Assembly (NCBI GenBank): GCA_937138295.1
Contig: CAKZOX010000019.1
Span: 1-64,000, forward strand
Source of the DNA: an uncultured Campylobacteraceae bacterium
GTDB lineage: Bacteria; Campylobacterota; Campylobacteria; Campylobacterales; Arcobacteraceae
Reading direction: 5' to 3'
DNA length: 64,000 nt
Under the pieces are notes generated by a model. It made no database searches. It worked only from the letters and a program-made list of their open reading frames with translations, and was not told the DNA's origin. Below, piece after piece: positions 32,995 to 41,685 of this stretch; position 1 is the stretch's first letter, and every line of letters begins with the position of its first letter. The position numbers were made by a program, and so were the translations under genes.

Positions 32995-33684
32995 TTAGAT
33001 GTTTCTAACATCAATAAAACTTCCACTTTCAAAATCATTAATTTTTTCTACTACCTCATTTAATCTTGAAGCTGCTTCAAGTGGTTTTTGAATATATCCT
33101 TCTTTAAGTTTTTTTGCTGAAGTAAAAATATTATCATCTATATCAAATCTTATATAATCAGTCATAGGAGTTTCTATAACACCTGGTGCTACGGCTAATA
33201 GCTTTGTATTTAACATCTCTTTTGAATATAAATTTATAAGCATATTAATCCCTGCTTTTGATAAACTATAAGATGCCCATCCCATAGAACCATTTACGGC
33301 AGCTCCTGATGATATACCAATTACAATTTTTGTTTCAATTGTCGCTAAAATATCTAGTAATTCTTTATTTGCGTAAACATTTAAGCTATAAACTTCATTT
33401 ATTTCTTCAATTGACAATTCTTTTAAAGTTTTTATCTTACCGAGCATTCCTGCATTTAAATATACAACATCAATATTTGTGATATTTTCTATGAAGTCTT
33501 TACAGTTTATTTTGATGTTTTTTGTATCACTTAAATCAAAGGCTAAGTGAGTAAAGTTTTTATTATTTATGTTTGGTTTATTTCTACTTATTCCATAAAC
33601 ATTAAATCCTAAATCTAAATAAAAATTTGTTAATGCTAAACCTAAACCAGATGAACATCCAGTTATTAAGATATTTTTGTTCAT
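32995..33684 (-). CDS. Short-chain dehydrogenase/reductase
   Basis: A 229-residue SDR with the NAD(P) motif ITGCSSGLGLA at the N-terminus, NAG in VVYLNAGML, catalytic serine in GISSGAAVNG and the YxxxK pair in YSLSKAG. SRNKPN after the second strand suggests NADPH. Substrate unknown. Start ATG at 33684. Confidence 0.9.
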   Translation of the reverse strand: MNKNILITGCSSGLGLALTNFYLDLGFNVYGISRNKPNINNKNFTHLAFDLSDTKNIKINCKDFIENITNIDVVYLNAGMLGKIKTLKELSIEEINEVYSLNVYANKELLDILATIETKIVIGISSGAAVNGSMGWASYSLSKAGINMLINLYSKEMLNTKLLAVAPGVIETPMTDYIRFDIDDNIFTSAKKLKEGYIQKPLEAASRLNEVVEKINDFESGSFIDVRNI

Positions 33685-33788
33685 ATTTTTCCCTATTGAA
33701 TTTATTGTATAGAGTAGATTAAAGTTGCTTAATATTTTTTTAGATATAATCGATGTAACTTACAAAGGAAGATAGATACTATAAGATT

Positions 33789-34925
33789 TTGCAACATTTT
33801 AAAATTACCGATAAGATAAAAAAATTAAATATTACTGATACAATTAAAAAGAATTTACTATACTATAATTATGACAATAGATTAATGAGAACTTTACACA
33901 AAAAAGACATAGACAAAGATGATGTAAAGTACATCTCAACTTTTAGTAGTTTTAAGGGTGAAATCTATGAGAACTTAATCTATGAACTTCTTATGGAATT
34001 TGCATATGAAAATGAAGAAATAGTAAAATTCATTTTAAAAGGTCCATATCAAGATAAAGAGAACGTATATATTAAAAGCGGTCTTATGATTGATAGAAGT
34101 GCACAAATTGTTTATAAATCTGCTTACAAAGACATAAGTGAATTTGATGCTCTATTTTTTACTAAAGATAGTGTGTATTTTGTAGAGATGAGTACATCGA
34201 AAAAAACTGCCTCACTAAATAAAAGATTAGCAAAAAAACATGCACTTTTAAAGATGATTTTCCCTAACTTGATAATTAGAGCTTTAATAGTTTTAACCAA
34301 AGGTTCAGTTGGATTAAGGAATTTCCCTGATTATGCAACTGTTTGGGTAACTGAAGAGTTTAGTGATGATGCTATTATTGATGAAATTATTCATCTTAAA
34401 AAAAGAAAAAAGAATCAAGTTTATTTAAAACCAAAAAAACATCAAAAGTTCAAAGAAGCTTGTACTGTAAAATACAGAAAATTCCAATATTTCCCAACAT
34501 TAGAATGGATTTTAAATAAATCTAGATCAAATCCAAAGTTTATTGTTGATTTAAAATTTTTCTCAACTAAAAAACTAGAGTTGTATTTTGATATTTATAC
34601 TAAACTTTACATAGGATATATTTTAAAAGATGACTTCTTAAAATTATGGAATGATTTTCCATATGATGTAAAAACAGATAGAATTATAGTTACAATTGAA
34701 AAAGTTAATCAAACTGAATTAGATTTAGTTTATTATGTAAAAGAAAACAATGGTAAATTAAAAAGAGTTAGATTTGGTGAAGATGAAATTTCTGTAAAAG
34801 ATAAAGAGCTAGATGGTTTCACAAATGCAGAAGTAAGATTTTTCATGAATGTTTTGGAAGAAAAACACAAACTTTATGCAAATAATTTAAATTTCATAAA
34901 AGAAAAAATATATTTAATTAGATAA
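33789..34925 (+). CDS. Protein of unknown function with nuclease-like core
   Basis: A 378-residue protein I do not recognise. In the N-terminal half the pattern E58/E61 (GEIYENLIYELL), D120 (SEFDALFF) and E133 (VYFVEMSTSKK), each at a strand or helix edge, resembles a PD-(D/E)XK nuclease core such as in DUF1887-type proteins, but the expected ExK reads ExSTSKK. The C-terminal half is beta-rich with many lysines. TTG 33789 is the track-consistent start, yet AAGGA lies 19 bases upstream, so the start is uncertain. A TATAAT is at 33745-33750. Four bases before the AI-2E-type gene, so one operon. Confidence 0.65.
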   Translation: MQHFKITDKIKKLNITDTIKKNLLYYNYDNRLMRTLHKKDIDKDDVKYISTFSSFKGEIYENLIYELLMEFAYENEEIVKFILKGPYQDKENVYIKSGLMIDRSAQIVYKSAYKDISEFDALFFTKDSVYFVEMSTSKKTASLNKRLAKKHALLKMIFPNLIIRALIVLTKGSVGLRNFPDYATVWVTEEFSDDAIIDEIIHLKKRKKNQVYLKPKKHQKFKEACTVKYRKFQYFPTLEWILNKSRSNPKFIVDLKFFSTKKLELYFDIYTKLYIGYILKDDFLKLWNDFPYDVKTDRIIVTIEKVNQTELDLVYYVKENNGKLKRVRFGEDEISVKDKELDGFTNAEVRFFMNVLEEKHKLYANNLNFIKEKIYLIR

Positions 34926-34929
34926 TAAA

Positions 34930-36021
34930 ATGGAACATTTAGAAAAAAACATAGTTATTAAAGAAAAAAATCCAATAGAAAAAGTTTATAGAACAAACTT
35001 TCAAATGGCATTTTATTTTTTAGCATTTATGTTTTTAGTTGTATATTCTTTATCAAATCTTAGTAATATTTTAGCCCCTGTTGCTATTTCAATTTTAATT
35101 TGGTTTTTAATAAACTCACTTGCAAACACTATTAAAAAAATACCTTTTTTTGATTCGAATTTTGGACATAAAATTTCAATTCCTATTTCCGTATTAATTA
35201 TATTTGCTTCAATTTTTATTATAGGAAATTTTATAGCTTCATCTTTAGTTGAATTAAGTAATGTAATTGTTCAATTTGACTCAAAATTTAATATTATTGT
35301 AGATAAATTATCTACAATAACAGGCTTAGATATACCTAGAAACATTGAAAACTTTTTAGAACAATTTAGTGTAGCAAACTTATTAAACAATGTTTTAGGT
35401 GCCTTTTCATCAATTCTTTCTAATAGTATTCAAATTATATTATATGTACTGTTTTTATTAATTGACCAAACATTTTTTAATTCAAAATTAAATGCTTTGT
35501 TTAAAAACTACGAAACAAGAATGAAAGCAAAAGAGGTTTTACATAAAATTTCAAAGACAATTAGCACTTATATCTCTATTACTACAATAATTTCTTTATT
35601 TACAGGGTTTTTAACATATCTAGTGTGTGAATACTTTTCCCTTGAAGGTGCTATTCTCTGGGGATTTATTGCTTTTTTATTTAATTTTATTCCTACAATT
35701 GGAAGTATTATTGCTGTATTATTTCCTGTTTTATTTTCTATAATTCAATTTGATAGTATCACAGATGTATTAATTTTATTGTCTGTTCTAGCTACTGTTC
35801 AATTTATAGTAGGGAATATTTTATACCCAAAACTGATGGGAACAAAATTAAATATTTCTCAATTTGTAGTTATATTTTCATTGGTAATATGGGGTGCTAT
35901 GTGGGGAACTGTTGGAATGTTCTTATCTGTACCTTTGATGATGATAATACTAATTATACTTTCTCAATTTGAAAATACAAAAGCCATAGCTATTTTAATT
36001 AGCTCTGATGGTAAAATCTAA
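34930..36021 (+). CDS. AI-2E family transporter
   Basis: A 363-residue inner-membrane protein of the AI-2E (formerly PerM/TqsA) family: about eight helices, with NILAPVAISILIWFLINSLA near the start, a middle amphipathic stretch, and the family core AILWGFIAFLFNFIPTIGSIIA and LVIWGAMWGTVGMFLSVPLM. Members include sodium/proton antiporters and the proposed AI-2 exporter; substrate not readable. The following 217 bases to the next gene are very AT-rich, with no ORF and no strong hairpin seen. Confidence 0.9.
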   Translation: MEHLEKNIVIKEKNPIEKVYRTNFQMAFYFLAFMFLVVYSLSNLSNILAPVAISILIWFLINSLANTIKKIPFFDSNFGHKISIPISVLIIFASIFIIGNFIASSLVELSNVIVQFDSKFNIIVDKLSTITGLDIPRNIENFLEQFSVANLLNNVLGAFSSILSNSIQIILYVLFLLIDQTFFNSKLNALFKNYETRMKAKEVLHKISKTISTYISITTIISLFTGFLTYLVCEYFSLEGAILWGFIAFLFNFIPTIGSIIAVLFPVLFSIIQFDSITDVLILLSVLATVQFIVGNILYPKLMGTKLNISQFVVIFSLVIWGAMWGTVGMFLSVPLMMIILIILSQFENTKAIAILISSDGKI

Positions 36022-36238
36022 ACTCAAAATTTTAAAATATAATTTAATTATATTACTAGTTATAAATAATGTGTGGTATAAAAATGTATTAATAATAATA
36101 TTTTTACCTTAAAAAGCTTATTTAGAGGCACTTTCATAATTTTTTTCAAAAAAAAACATTTTTTAAGAATTATAAAAATTTTATTGAAGTTATTTTATGT
36201 TAAAATGTATCAATAAAAATAATTTAATAGGACAAGAA

Positions 36239-36652
36239 ATGAAAAAGTTAGATTTAGAATTTGCTGATGATGAAATTTCAAAAATCACACAAGCTGCTAA
36301 CAATAGTGACTTAGACGTAGTAAACTATTTAAAAGAGTTGATTTTAAATGAGGTTGATAGTGTTTATTTTCTAGAAAACAATTATACTTATGATAAAAAG
36401 AAAAGAGTATTAGTTGATGATGAAAAGAAACCTATTAAATTAACAGAACTAGAAAGAATGTTAGTAGAATACTTATTAAGTAAACCAAATCAATATGTAA
36501 ATGTTGAAGAGATATTTAAACATGTAAAAAAATCTAAAGAGATGTCAGTATTTTCTTTAAGAAATAAGATTAAATCTATTAGAGATAAAACTTTTAAAGA
36601 TATCATTACAAGTAAAATTAATATTGGATACAAAATTAACGTTATTGAATAG
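36239..36652 (+). CDS. Small regulator: RHH-like N-terminus plus OmpR-type winged helix
   Basis: A 137-residue protein. The first ~45 residues (LDLEFADDEISKITQAANN, then LDVVNYLKELIL) have the strand-helix-helix pattern of ribbon-helix-helix domains. Residues about 60-137 (YDKKKRVLVDDEKKPIKLTE, RMLVEYLLSKPNQYVNVEEI, VFSLRNKIKSIR, NIGYKINVIE) match the OmpR/PhoB winged helix, but there is no receiver domain. I start at ATG 36239, six bases after AGGA; ATG 36197 lacks a site. It could be an orphan transcription regulator. Ends with a strong terminator. Confidence 0.75.
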   Translation: MKKLDLEFADDEISKITQAANNSDLDVVNYLKELILNEVDSVYFLENNYTYDKKKRVLVDDEKKPIKLTELERMLVEYLLSKPNQYVNVEEIFKHVKKSKEMSVFSLRNKIKSIRDKTFKDIITSKINIGYKINVIE

Positions 36653-36675
36653 TTTATATTTAGAATATAAACTTC

Positions 36676-36711
36676 AAAAAAAGGAAAGCTATTTAAAGCT
36701 TTCCTTTTTTT
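36676..36711. terminator. Bidirectional terminator, twin A of an inverted pair
   Basis: A-run, GGAAAGCT (36683-36690), 6-base loop, AGCTTTCC (36697-36704), T-run: a strong bidirectional terminator between convergent genes. The 22-base core 36683-36704 is the exact reverse complement of 39749-39770. Confidence 0.85.
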
Positions 36712-36757
36712 ATGAAATTACACAGTTATTTTTACACTACCACTTGAAAAGCTATGA

Positions 36758-39628
36758 TTAATAGCAGACTTTATTACGACCTGAATTTTTTGCTTCATAA
36801 AGTAAATCATCTGTATGTTTATATATGTCATGAATATCATGTATTTCATTAGAGTTTTTACATACAACACCTATAGAAACTGTAATATATGAACTAGCAC
36901 TATTTTTAGAATGTTCTATGTGAAGATTTTCTATATTTGTTCTAATATTATTTGCAAAGTCTATGGCATTTTCTTTTGAATTTGCTTTAAATATCACTCC
37001 AAACTCTTCTCCACCAAGCCTAAAACAATAATCATCAGCTCTTTTTAATGAGTCTTTAATTGCTTTAGAAACTTTTATAAGAGCTTTATCCCCCATTTGA
37101 TGTCCATAAGTATCATTGTATAATTTAAAATAATCAATATCTATTAGTACAAATGATATTAAATCATTATTTCGTTTTGCCATATTAATTATTTTTGGTG
37201 TGTATTCATTAAAAAATCTTCTATTGTAAACATTTGTAAGTCCATCTGTTATAGACATTTTTTCAAGTTTTACATTTATTTTATTTGTGTTAAATTGTCT
37301 ATACAAAAGAAAAGAAATTAGTGAAATTGACAAAAGAGCTAAGTATAATAAAAATGTATAGTTAACTGATGAATCATATTTAATTGAAACCCATTTATTT
37401 AATATTTCACTATGTATTTCTTGAGGCAAAGAGTTAATTGCTTTTTGTAAAATATTTAATAATAATTCATCGTCATTTCTTACTCCGATACTTAAATCAT
37501 AATTATCTTTAAGTTTTCCAGAAATTTTTAGTTCACCAATATATTCTTTTTGAATTAGTTGTCCAACACTTGTCAATGTTCCAATATATGCGTGAGAATC
37601 ACCACTGCTAACTTTTTCTAAACCTTCTTGTAAATTTTCTACATTAATAATTTCTATTTTGGGATATTTATTAATTATATGTTCTGCAAATGAATAGCCC
37701 TTCGGTATAGCAACTTTATAACCATTAAGTTCAGTAAGATCATTTATAAATGTAATATCATTTTTTGTAGCTATTACTAATGGAATACTTAAATAAGTAG
37801 AGGTGAAATTTAAGTATTTACTTCTTTGCGGTGTTTTCATAATCAATGAAATAATGTCACATTTTCTTGTTTTTGCTAATTGTAAAGATTCGTTCCAAGA
37901 GTTAGATTTTATTACTTTAAAATCTACTCCTATAAGTTCACTGAATGTCTTAAAATAATCAGCTGACATACCTATGTGTTTTCCATTTTCATTTAAAGCT
38001 TCTAAAGGCATCCAATTTGGATCGATACACATAGTTATAGTATTATCTTTATTATTTAAATGAGATTTTTCTTTTTCAGTAAGAAAAAGTCTTGTATCTT
38101 GATATTGGTTTTTTGAAGATGATTTAATATTTATCCATTTATCTAAAATATCATTTTTTTCATTTTCATTTATATCAGAAAGTGATTTATTAAAAATTGA
38201 ATAAAGTATAGGTTTATTTGGATTTATACCAAATCTTAAGTCATTTTTAGAAACATTAGGTAGTAAAAGTTCATCTACTAATTTTAGATTTGAGTATAAA
38301 TTACCCTTTATAATGTTATTCATAGTTGTAAGTGAACCAATTGATGCTTCTATATTGTTATATACAAGTGCTTTTGCTAGGTCAACTTCAGAAGAGTATT
38401 CCACAATATTTAAGTATCCTAGTGCTCTTAATTCATTTTCATAAAATACATCTTTTACTATTCCAACTTTTTTCCCAGTTAAACTTTTGATATTTTTGTA
38501 ATTTCCAAAATCATCTCTAACAAAAATTACATTGGGAATTTCATAGTATGGTTGTGTAAATGAAGTAAACTCTTCCCTTTCTTTTTTATATGAAATAGAA
38601 CTAATTATATCAATTTTTTGTGCTTTGAATTTATTTATATTTTCACTCCAGTTTCCGTCTACTATATTAAAATCTAATCCAGTTTTTTGTGAAATAAGTT
38701 CTAATAAATCAATTTCATATCCTACAAGCTTACCGTTGTGTTTATATGAAAAGGGTGGAAACAATGAAACTTGTGCTACTGAAACTTGTGGGTTTTGTTT
38801 TATCCAATCTCTTTCTTTTTTTGTAAGTTCTATTGGTTTTATGTACTTTTTTTCCTTTGAAAGATTAAAGTATTTTTTAGTAAGTTCAAATTTTTCATCT
38901 GGAGTAATCCTAGAAGTTGCTTTTTGAATAATATTAAATAAAATTTCATTTTCTTTAGTAATTCCTAGGTTTAAATCCTCTTTTTTTACAATATTTCTAT
39001 CTATTTCATCTACAATCTCAATATTTGTATAAGCACCATCTAGAATGAATCTTTGTCCACTAGTAAGACTATTAAATGCAATATCAATTTTTCCATAAGC
39101 GAGAGCTTTCATTTTTTCTCTAGAATTTTCAAATTCTACTAATTCAAATAGATTAAGATCTTTAATAGTGTTGTAGTAATAGATTCCTCTTGTAATTCCT
39201 ACTTTCATACCTTTTAGTGATTCTAAGCCTTGGTAATTTTTAATACTATTTTTTTGAGCAAAGATTACATTTGGAATACTAAAGTAAGGATTGGTAAAAT
39301 TTGTGAAAGGTTCTCTTTGTTTTGTATATGATATTCCATCTATTATGTCTATTTTTTTATCTCTAAAGTTTTTAAGATTTGTAGACCAGTAATTCAATTG
39401 TATTTCATATTTTAGATTTACTTTTGATGCTAGTAATTTAAAATATTCATAAGAAAAACCATTGATTTTTCCATTTTCTTCATATGTAAATGGATAGTAA
39501 TCTTTAGTCATAGCTATTTTGATTGTATGCTTATTTAAGTATTCTTTTTCAAGAGATGTTAATTCTTCTGCTTGTAATACAAATAAAAATGTATTAATAA
39601 GCATAAATAATTTGATTATATACTTCAT
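36758..39628 (-). CDS. Diguanylate cyclase with three periplasmic solute-binding domains
   Basis: A 956-residue sensor. Signal peptide 1-20, then three tandem family-3 solute-binding domains (about 33-255, 275-498, 512-755), each with the YPFTYEENGKINGFSYEY / FPPFSYKHNGKLVGYEIDLL type ligand-side phrase. A membrane helix follows (about 766-788), then GGDEF (about 800-956) with active-site RLGGEEF near 870 and an RxxD inhibitory I-site (RADD) five residues before it. It probably couples periplasmic amino-acid-like ligands to c-di-GMP synthesis. The first two domains are similar to each other, suggesting internal duplication. Monocistronic, flanked by twin inverted hairpins. Confidence 0.9.
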   Translation of the reverse strand: MKYIIKLFMLINTFLFVLQAEELTSLEKEYLNKHTIKIAMTKDYYPFTYEENGKINGFSYEYFKLLASKVNLKYEIQLNYWSTNLKNFRDKKIDIIDGISYTKQREPFTNFTNPYFSIPNVIFAQKNSIKNYQGLESLKGMKVGITRGIYYYNTIKDLNLFELVEFENSREKMKALAYGKIDIAFNSLTSGQRFILDGAYTNIEIVDEIDRNIVKKEDLNLGITKENEILFNIIQKATSRITPDEKFELTKKYFNLSKEKKYIKPIELTKKERDWIKQNPQVSVAQVSLFPPFSYKHNGKLVGYEIDLLELISQKTGLDFNIVDGNWSENINKFKAQKIDIISSISYKKEREEFTSFTQPYYEIPNVIFVRDDFGNYKNIKSLTGKKVGIVKDVFYENELRALGYLNIVEYSSEVDLAKALVYNNIEASIGSLTTMNNIIKGNLYSNLKLVDELLLPNVSKNDLRFGINPNKPILYSIFNKSLSDINENEKNDILDKWINIKSSSKNQYQDTRLFLTEKEKSHLNNKDNTITMCIDPNWMPLEALNENGKHIGMSADYFKTFSELIGVDFKVIKSNSWNESLQLAKTRKCDIISLIMKTPQRSKYLNFTSTYLSIPLVIATKNDITFINDLTELNGYKVAIPKGYSFAEHIINKYPKIEIINVENLQEGLEKVSSGDSHAYIGTLTSVGQLIQKEYIGELKISGKLKDNYDLSIGVRNDDELLLNILQKAINSLPQEIHSEILNKWVSIKYDSSVNYTFLLYLALLSISLISFLLYRQFNTNKINVKLEKMSITDGLTNVYNRRFFNEYTPKIINMAKRNNDLISFVLIDIDYFKLYNDTYGHQMGDKALIKVSKAIKDSLKRADDYCFRLGGEEFGVIFKANSKENAIDFANNIRTNIENLHIEHSKNSASSYITVSIGVVCKNSNEIHDIHDIYKHTDDLLYEAKNSGRNKVCY

Positions 39629-39748
39629 GTATTTCCTAAAAAAGATATTATATTAATATTTTATTATATTATTATTTGTATAAATAAGTACTAAAATATA
39701 TTAAATAATATAACACAGTATAAAATAATAAATTTTTAGGAAAGAAGA

Positions 39749-39770
39749 GGAAAGCTTTAAATAGCTTTCC
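39749..39770 (-). terminator. Terminator after the CNNM gene, twin B of an inverted pair
   Basis: GGAAAGCT, six-base loop, AGCTTTCC, in AT-rich surroundings just past the CNNM gene stop. The 22-base core is identical to the complement of 36683-36704, about 3.1 kb away. On the minus strand a T/C-rich tract follows, so it should terminate the CNNM gene. Confidence 0.7.
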
Positions 39771-39775
39771 CTTTT

Positions 39776-40816
39776 TTAGTTAGTGATTTTATCTTTTCTT
39801 TTAGCTTTCATTTTATTTAATGCAAGTCTTCTCATGTCTGCAGTTGTATCTGACTCATCCATGATTTCTAATCCTAACAGAGTTTCAATACAGTCTTCAA
39901 GTGTAACTATACCCTCTGTTTGTCCATATGAATCAACTACAATAAACATATGTTCTTTCTTTTTAATGAACATATTAAGAGCTTTAACAACTGGAATATT
40001 TTCATTAATTGATTGAGCTTCTTTTGTGATAGTCTCAATTTTTGTTCCAGGGTCTTTGATGGCATTTTTGAATAGTTTTTTTGTTAAAACAATTCCTATG
40101 ATATTATCAATTGTTTCATTGTAAACAGGAACTCTTGAAAATTTAAAAGCTCTTTTATCTTCAATGATATCATTAATTGTTAAACCTTTTTCAATTGAAT
40201 ACACAACAGATCTAGGTGTTAAAATATCTTTAACTTTAATATTTCTAAGAGTTAATGTATTTTCAATAATATCTGATTCTAAATCTCCGATAACTCCTTC
40301 TTCTTCACTTAGTAGTGTTGAATGAATTAGTTCTTCTCTTGAAATAACATCATTACCATCTTTACCAATTTTTTTTGTTACAAATTGAGTAACGATAATT
40401 ATTGGATATGTAATATATATAAAAAGATTAATAATTCTAGCAGCAATTGGAGCTAATTCTTTCCAATATACAGCACCAATAGTTTTGGGAATTATTTCTG
40501 CAAAAAACAGAATCATAAACGTTAGAACAATTGATACAAGCATTACAAAAGTAGGGTGACCATCAAATACATTTTGAGCTTGTACACCAATTGCAGTTGC
40601 ACCTAATGTATTAGCTATAGTATTTAAAATCAAAATTGAAGCAATAGATATGTCAATATCATTTTTCAGTTTTTTTAGTAATTTACCAGCGACTGGTTTT
40701 TGTTGTTCTAAAACAGAAATGTACGAAACATTTGTAGATAAAAGTATAGACTCTAAAACAGAGCATAAAAACGAGGTTCCAATAACAGCAAAGAATAATA
40801 AGACTAAAATTTCCAT
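39776..40816 (-). CDS. CNNM (DUF21) / CBS-domain membrane protein
   Basis: A 346-residue protein. N-terminal CNNM/DUF21 membrane domain (about 1-170, four helices: SFLCSVLESILLSTNVSYI, NTIANTLGATAIGV, FFAEIIPKTIGAVYW). Then a CBS pair (about 195-320; VKDILTPRSVVYSIEKGL, FSRVPVYNETIDNIIG, EHMFIVVDSYGQTEGIVTLED). The usual C-terminal CorC_HlyC domain is absent; the protein ends soon after CBS with a basic tail. Relatives move or regulate Mg2+ (MpfA, CorC, CNNM). The gene has a roughly 70-base leader with a strong ribosome site belonging to another frame. Confidence 0.9.
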   Translation of the reverse strand: MEILVLLFFAVIGTSFLCSVLESILLSTNVSYISVLEQQKPVAGKLLKKLKNDIDISIASILILNTIANTLGATAIGVQAQNVFDGHPTFVMLVSIVLTFMILFFAEIIPKTIGAVYWKELAPIAARIINLFIYITYPIIIVTQFVTKKIGKDGNDVISREELIHSTLLSEEEGVIGDLESDIIENTLTLRNIKVKDILTPRSVVYSIEKGLTINDIIEDKRAFKFSRVPVYNETIDNIIGIVLTKKLFKNAIKDPGTKIETITKEAQSINENIPVVKALNMFIKKKEHMFIVVDSYGQTEGIVTLEDCIETLLGLEIMDESDTTADMRRLALNKMKAKRKDKITN

Positions 40817-40899
40817 TTTGTCTCACTTAATAATAAACTACACCTCGGGGAAGAATCTTCCAAGTACTACTCCTAAAATAAATTTGTTATCAAATTATA
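40804..40899 (-). promoter_or_regulatory. Promoter, leader and possible 19-codon leader ORF of the CNNM gene
   Basis: Minus-strand TATAAT at 40899 to 40894; transcript start expected near 40886. The leader includes an island much richer in G+C than its surroundings (about 40836-40875) with GGAAGATTCTTCC as a perfect hairpin. AGGAG (40874 to 40870) lies six bases before TTG 40863, which opens a 19-codon frame (MEDSSPRCSLLLSETKWKF) ending at 40804, inside the CNNM gene. The CNNM ATG has only a weak site of its own. It looks like a regulatory leader, perhaps metal-responsive; that is inference. Confidence 0.4.
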
Positions 40900-40978
40900 C
40901 ATTAAAAATTTTGAAATTTTGACAAAAATGTTAAAAATTTTGTATAATTTAAGTATAAATTTAAAAAAGGGGTAAGCT

Positions 40979-41344
40979 ATGGAATATGGACTAACATCAA
41001 AGTTAAATCAATTTACTGATAACAGTGCTTTAGAAGTTCAGAAAATTCAGGCTTCTAAAGAAACCTCTAAAGTTACAAATGAAAAAGAATTATCTGCTTT
41101 ACAAGAAGAATTAATTAAAACAGATAAAATAGAAAAGTCACAAGCAATAGATTCAAACTTTAATTTATCTAAGTATGAAGTTACATTGGCAAATTATAAT
41201 TTTGGATTTAATGATAAGTCTAATGATTTTTTTGTAAAAGTATCTAGAGGTAGTGCTGAAAATCAATATCCCACAGAAGATATGATGAGATTAAAAGCTT
41301 ATTTAATGTCTATGGCTGAAAAATCTCAAATTGAAGCTAGTTAG
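40979..41344 (+). CDS. FlaG-like small protein
   Basis: A 121-residue soluble protein. The N-terminal ~55 residues are polar and probably disordered. The rest (LANYNFGFNDKSNDFFVKVS, ENQYPTEDMMRLKAYL) follows the FlaG pattern: strand with FxFN, strand FVKV, then 'xPtEeMlrLk'. FlaG proteins influence flagellar filament length. There are no flagellar genes nearby, so this is tentative. TATAAT at 40943-40948 and AAGGGG precede the ATG. The stop overlaps the convergent DUF309 gene by four bases. Confidence 0.65.
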   Translation: MEYGLTSKLNQFTDNSALEVQKIQASKETSKVTNEKELSALQEELIKTDKIEKSQAIDSNFNLSKYEVTLANYNFGFNDKSNDFFVKVSRGSAENQYPTEDMMRLKAYLMSMAEKSQIEAS

Positions 41345-41685
41345 AGTTTGACTTTTTCATTTATCTTGAAAAGTAAATCTCTAGCTTCGTAAAATTTTTC
41401 TTTATCTTCTAACTTAACTTCATCAAGTAATGGCAAGTATTTTAAAAATACAGGCCATACTTTTTCGTACCCATGGGGTCTTTTTTTCTCAAAATATAGA
41501 GCTAAAGCAGTTGCCCCATTTATTAATCCCTTTAAAGCTAGTGCTTTTTTCTTTTGTCCTTGTTTTTTATATAAGTTCCAATCATCTTCAAGAAGTTCAT
41601 GACCTTCTGCAAACCAACCATTTTCTAAAGAATAAATAAATCTTTCAATTGCTTTATCTTGAAAAAACTTTTCTTTATCATACAT
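41341..41685 (-). CDS. DUF309 protein
   Basis: A 114-residue helical protein with the DUF309 signature: ENGWFAEGHELLEDDWNLYK then ALKGLINGATALALYFEKKR. The family is widespread in bacteria and plant plastids; function unknown. It begins within the last bases of uvrA (8-base overlap), so it is co-translated with uvrA. Confidence 0.88.
   Translation of the reverse strand: MYDKEKFFQDKAIERFIYSLENGWFAEGHELLEDDWNLYKKQGQKKKALALKGLINGATALALYFEKKRPHGYEKVWPVFLKYLPLLDEVKLEDKEKFYEARDLLFKINEKVKL

Noticed and set aside
40817-40899. yybP-ykoY (Mn) or NiCo riboswitch
   Set aside because: The GGAGTAG stretch is suggestive, but the other conserved blocks of those riboswitches could not be found.
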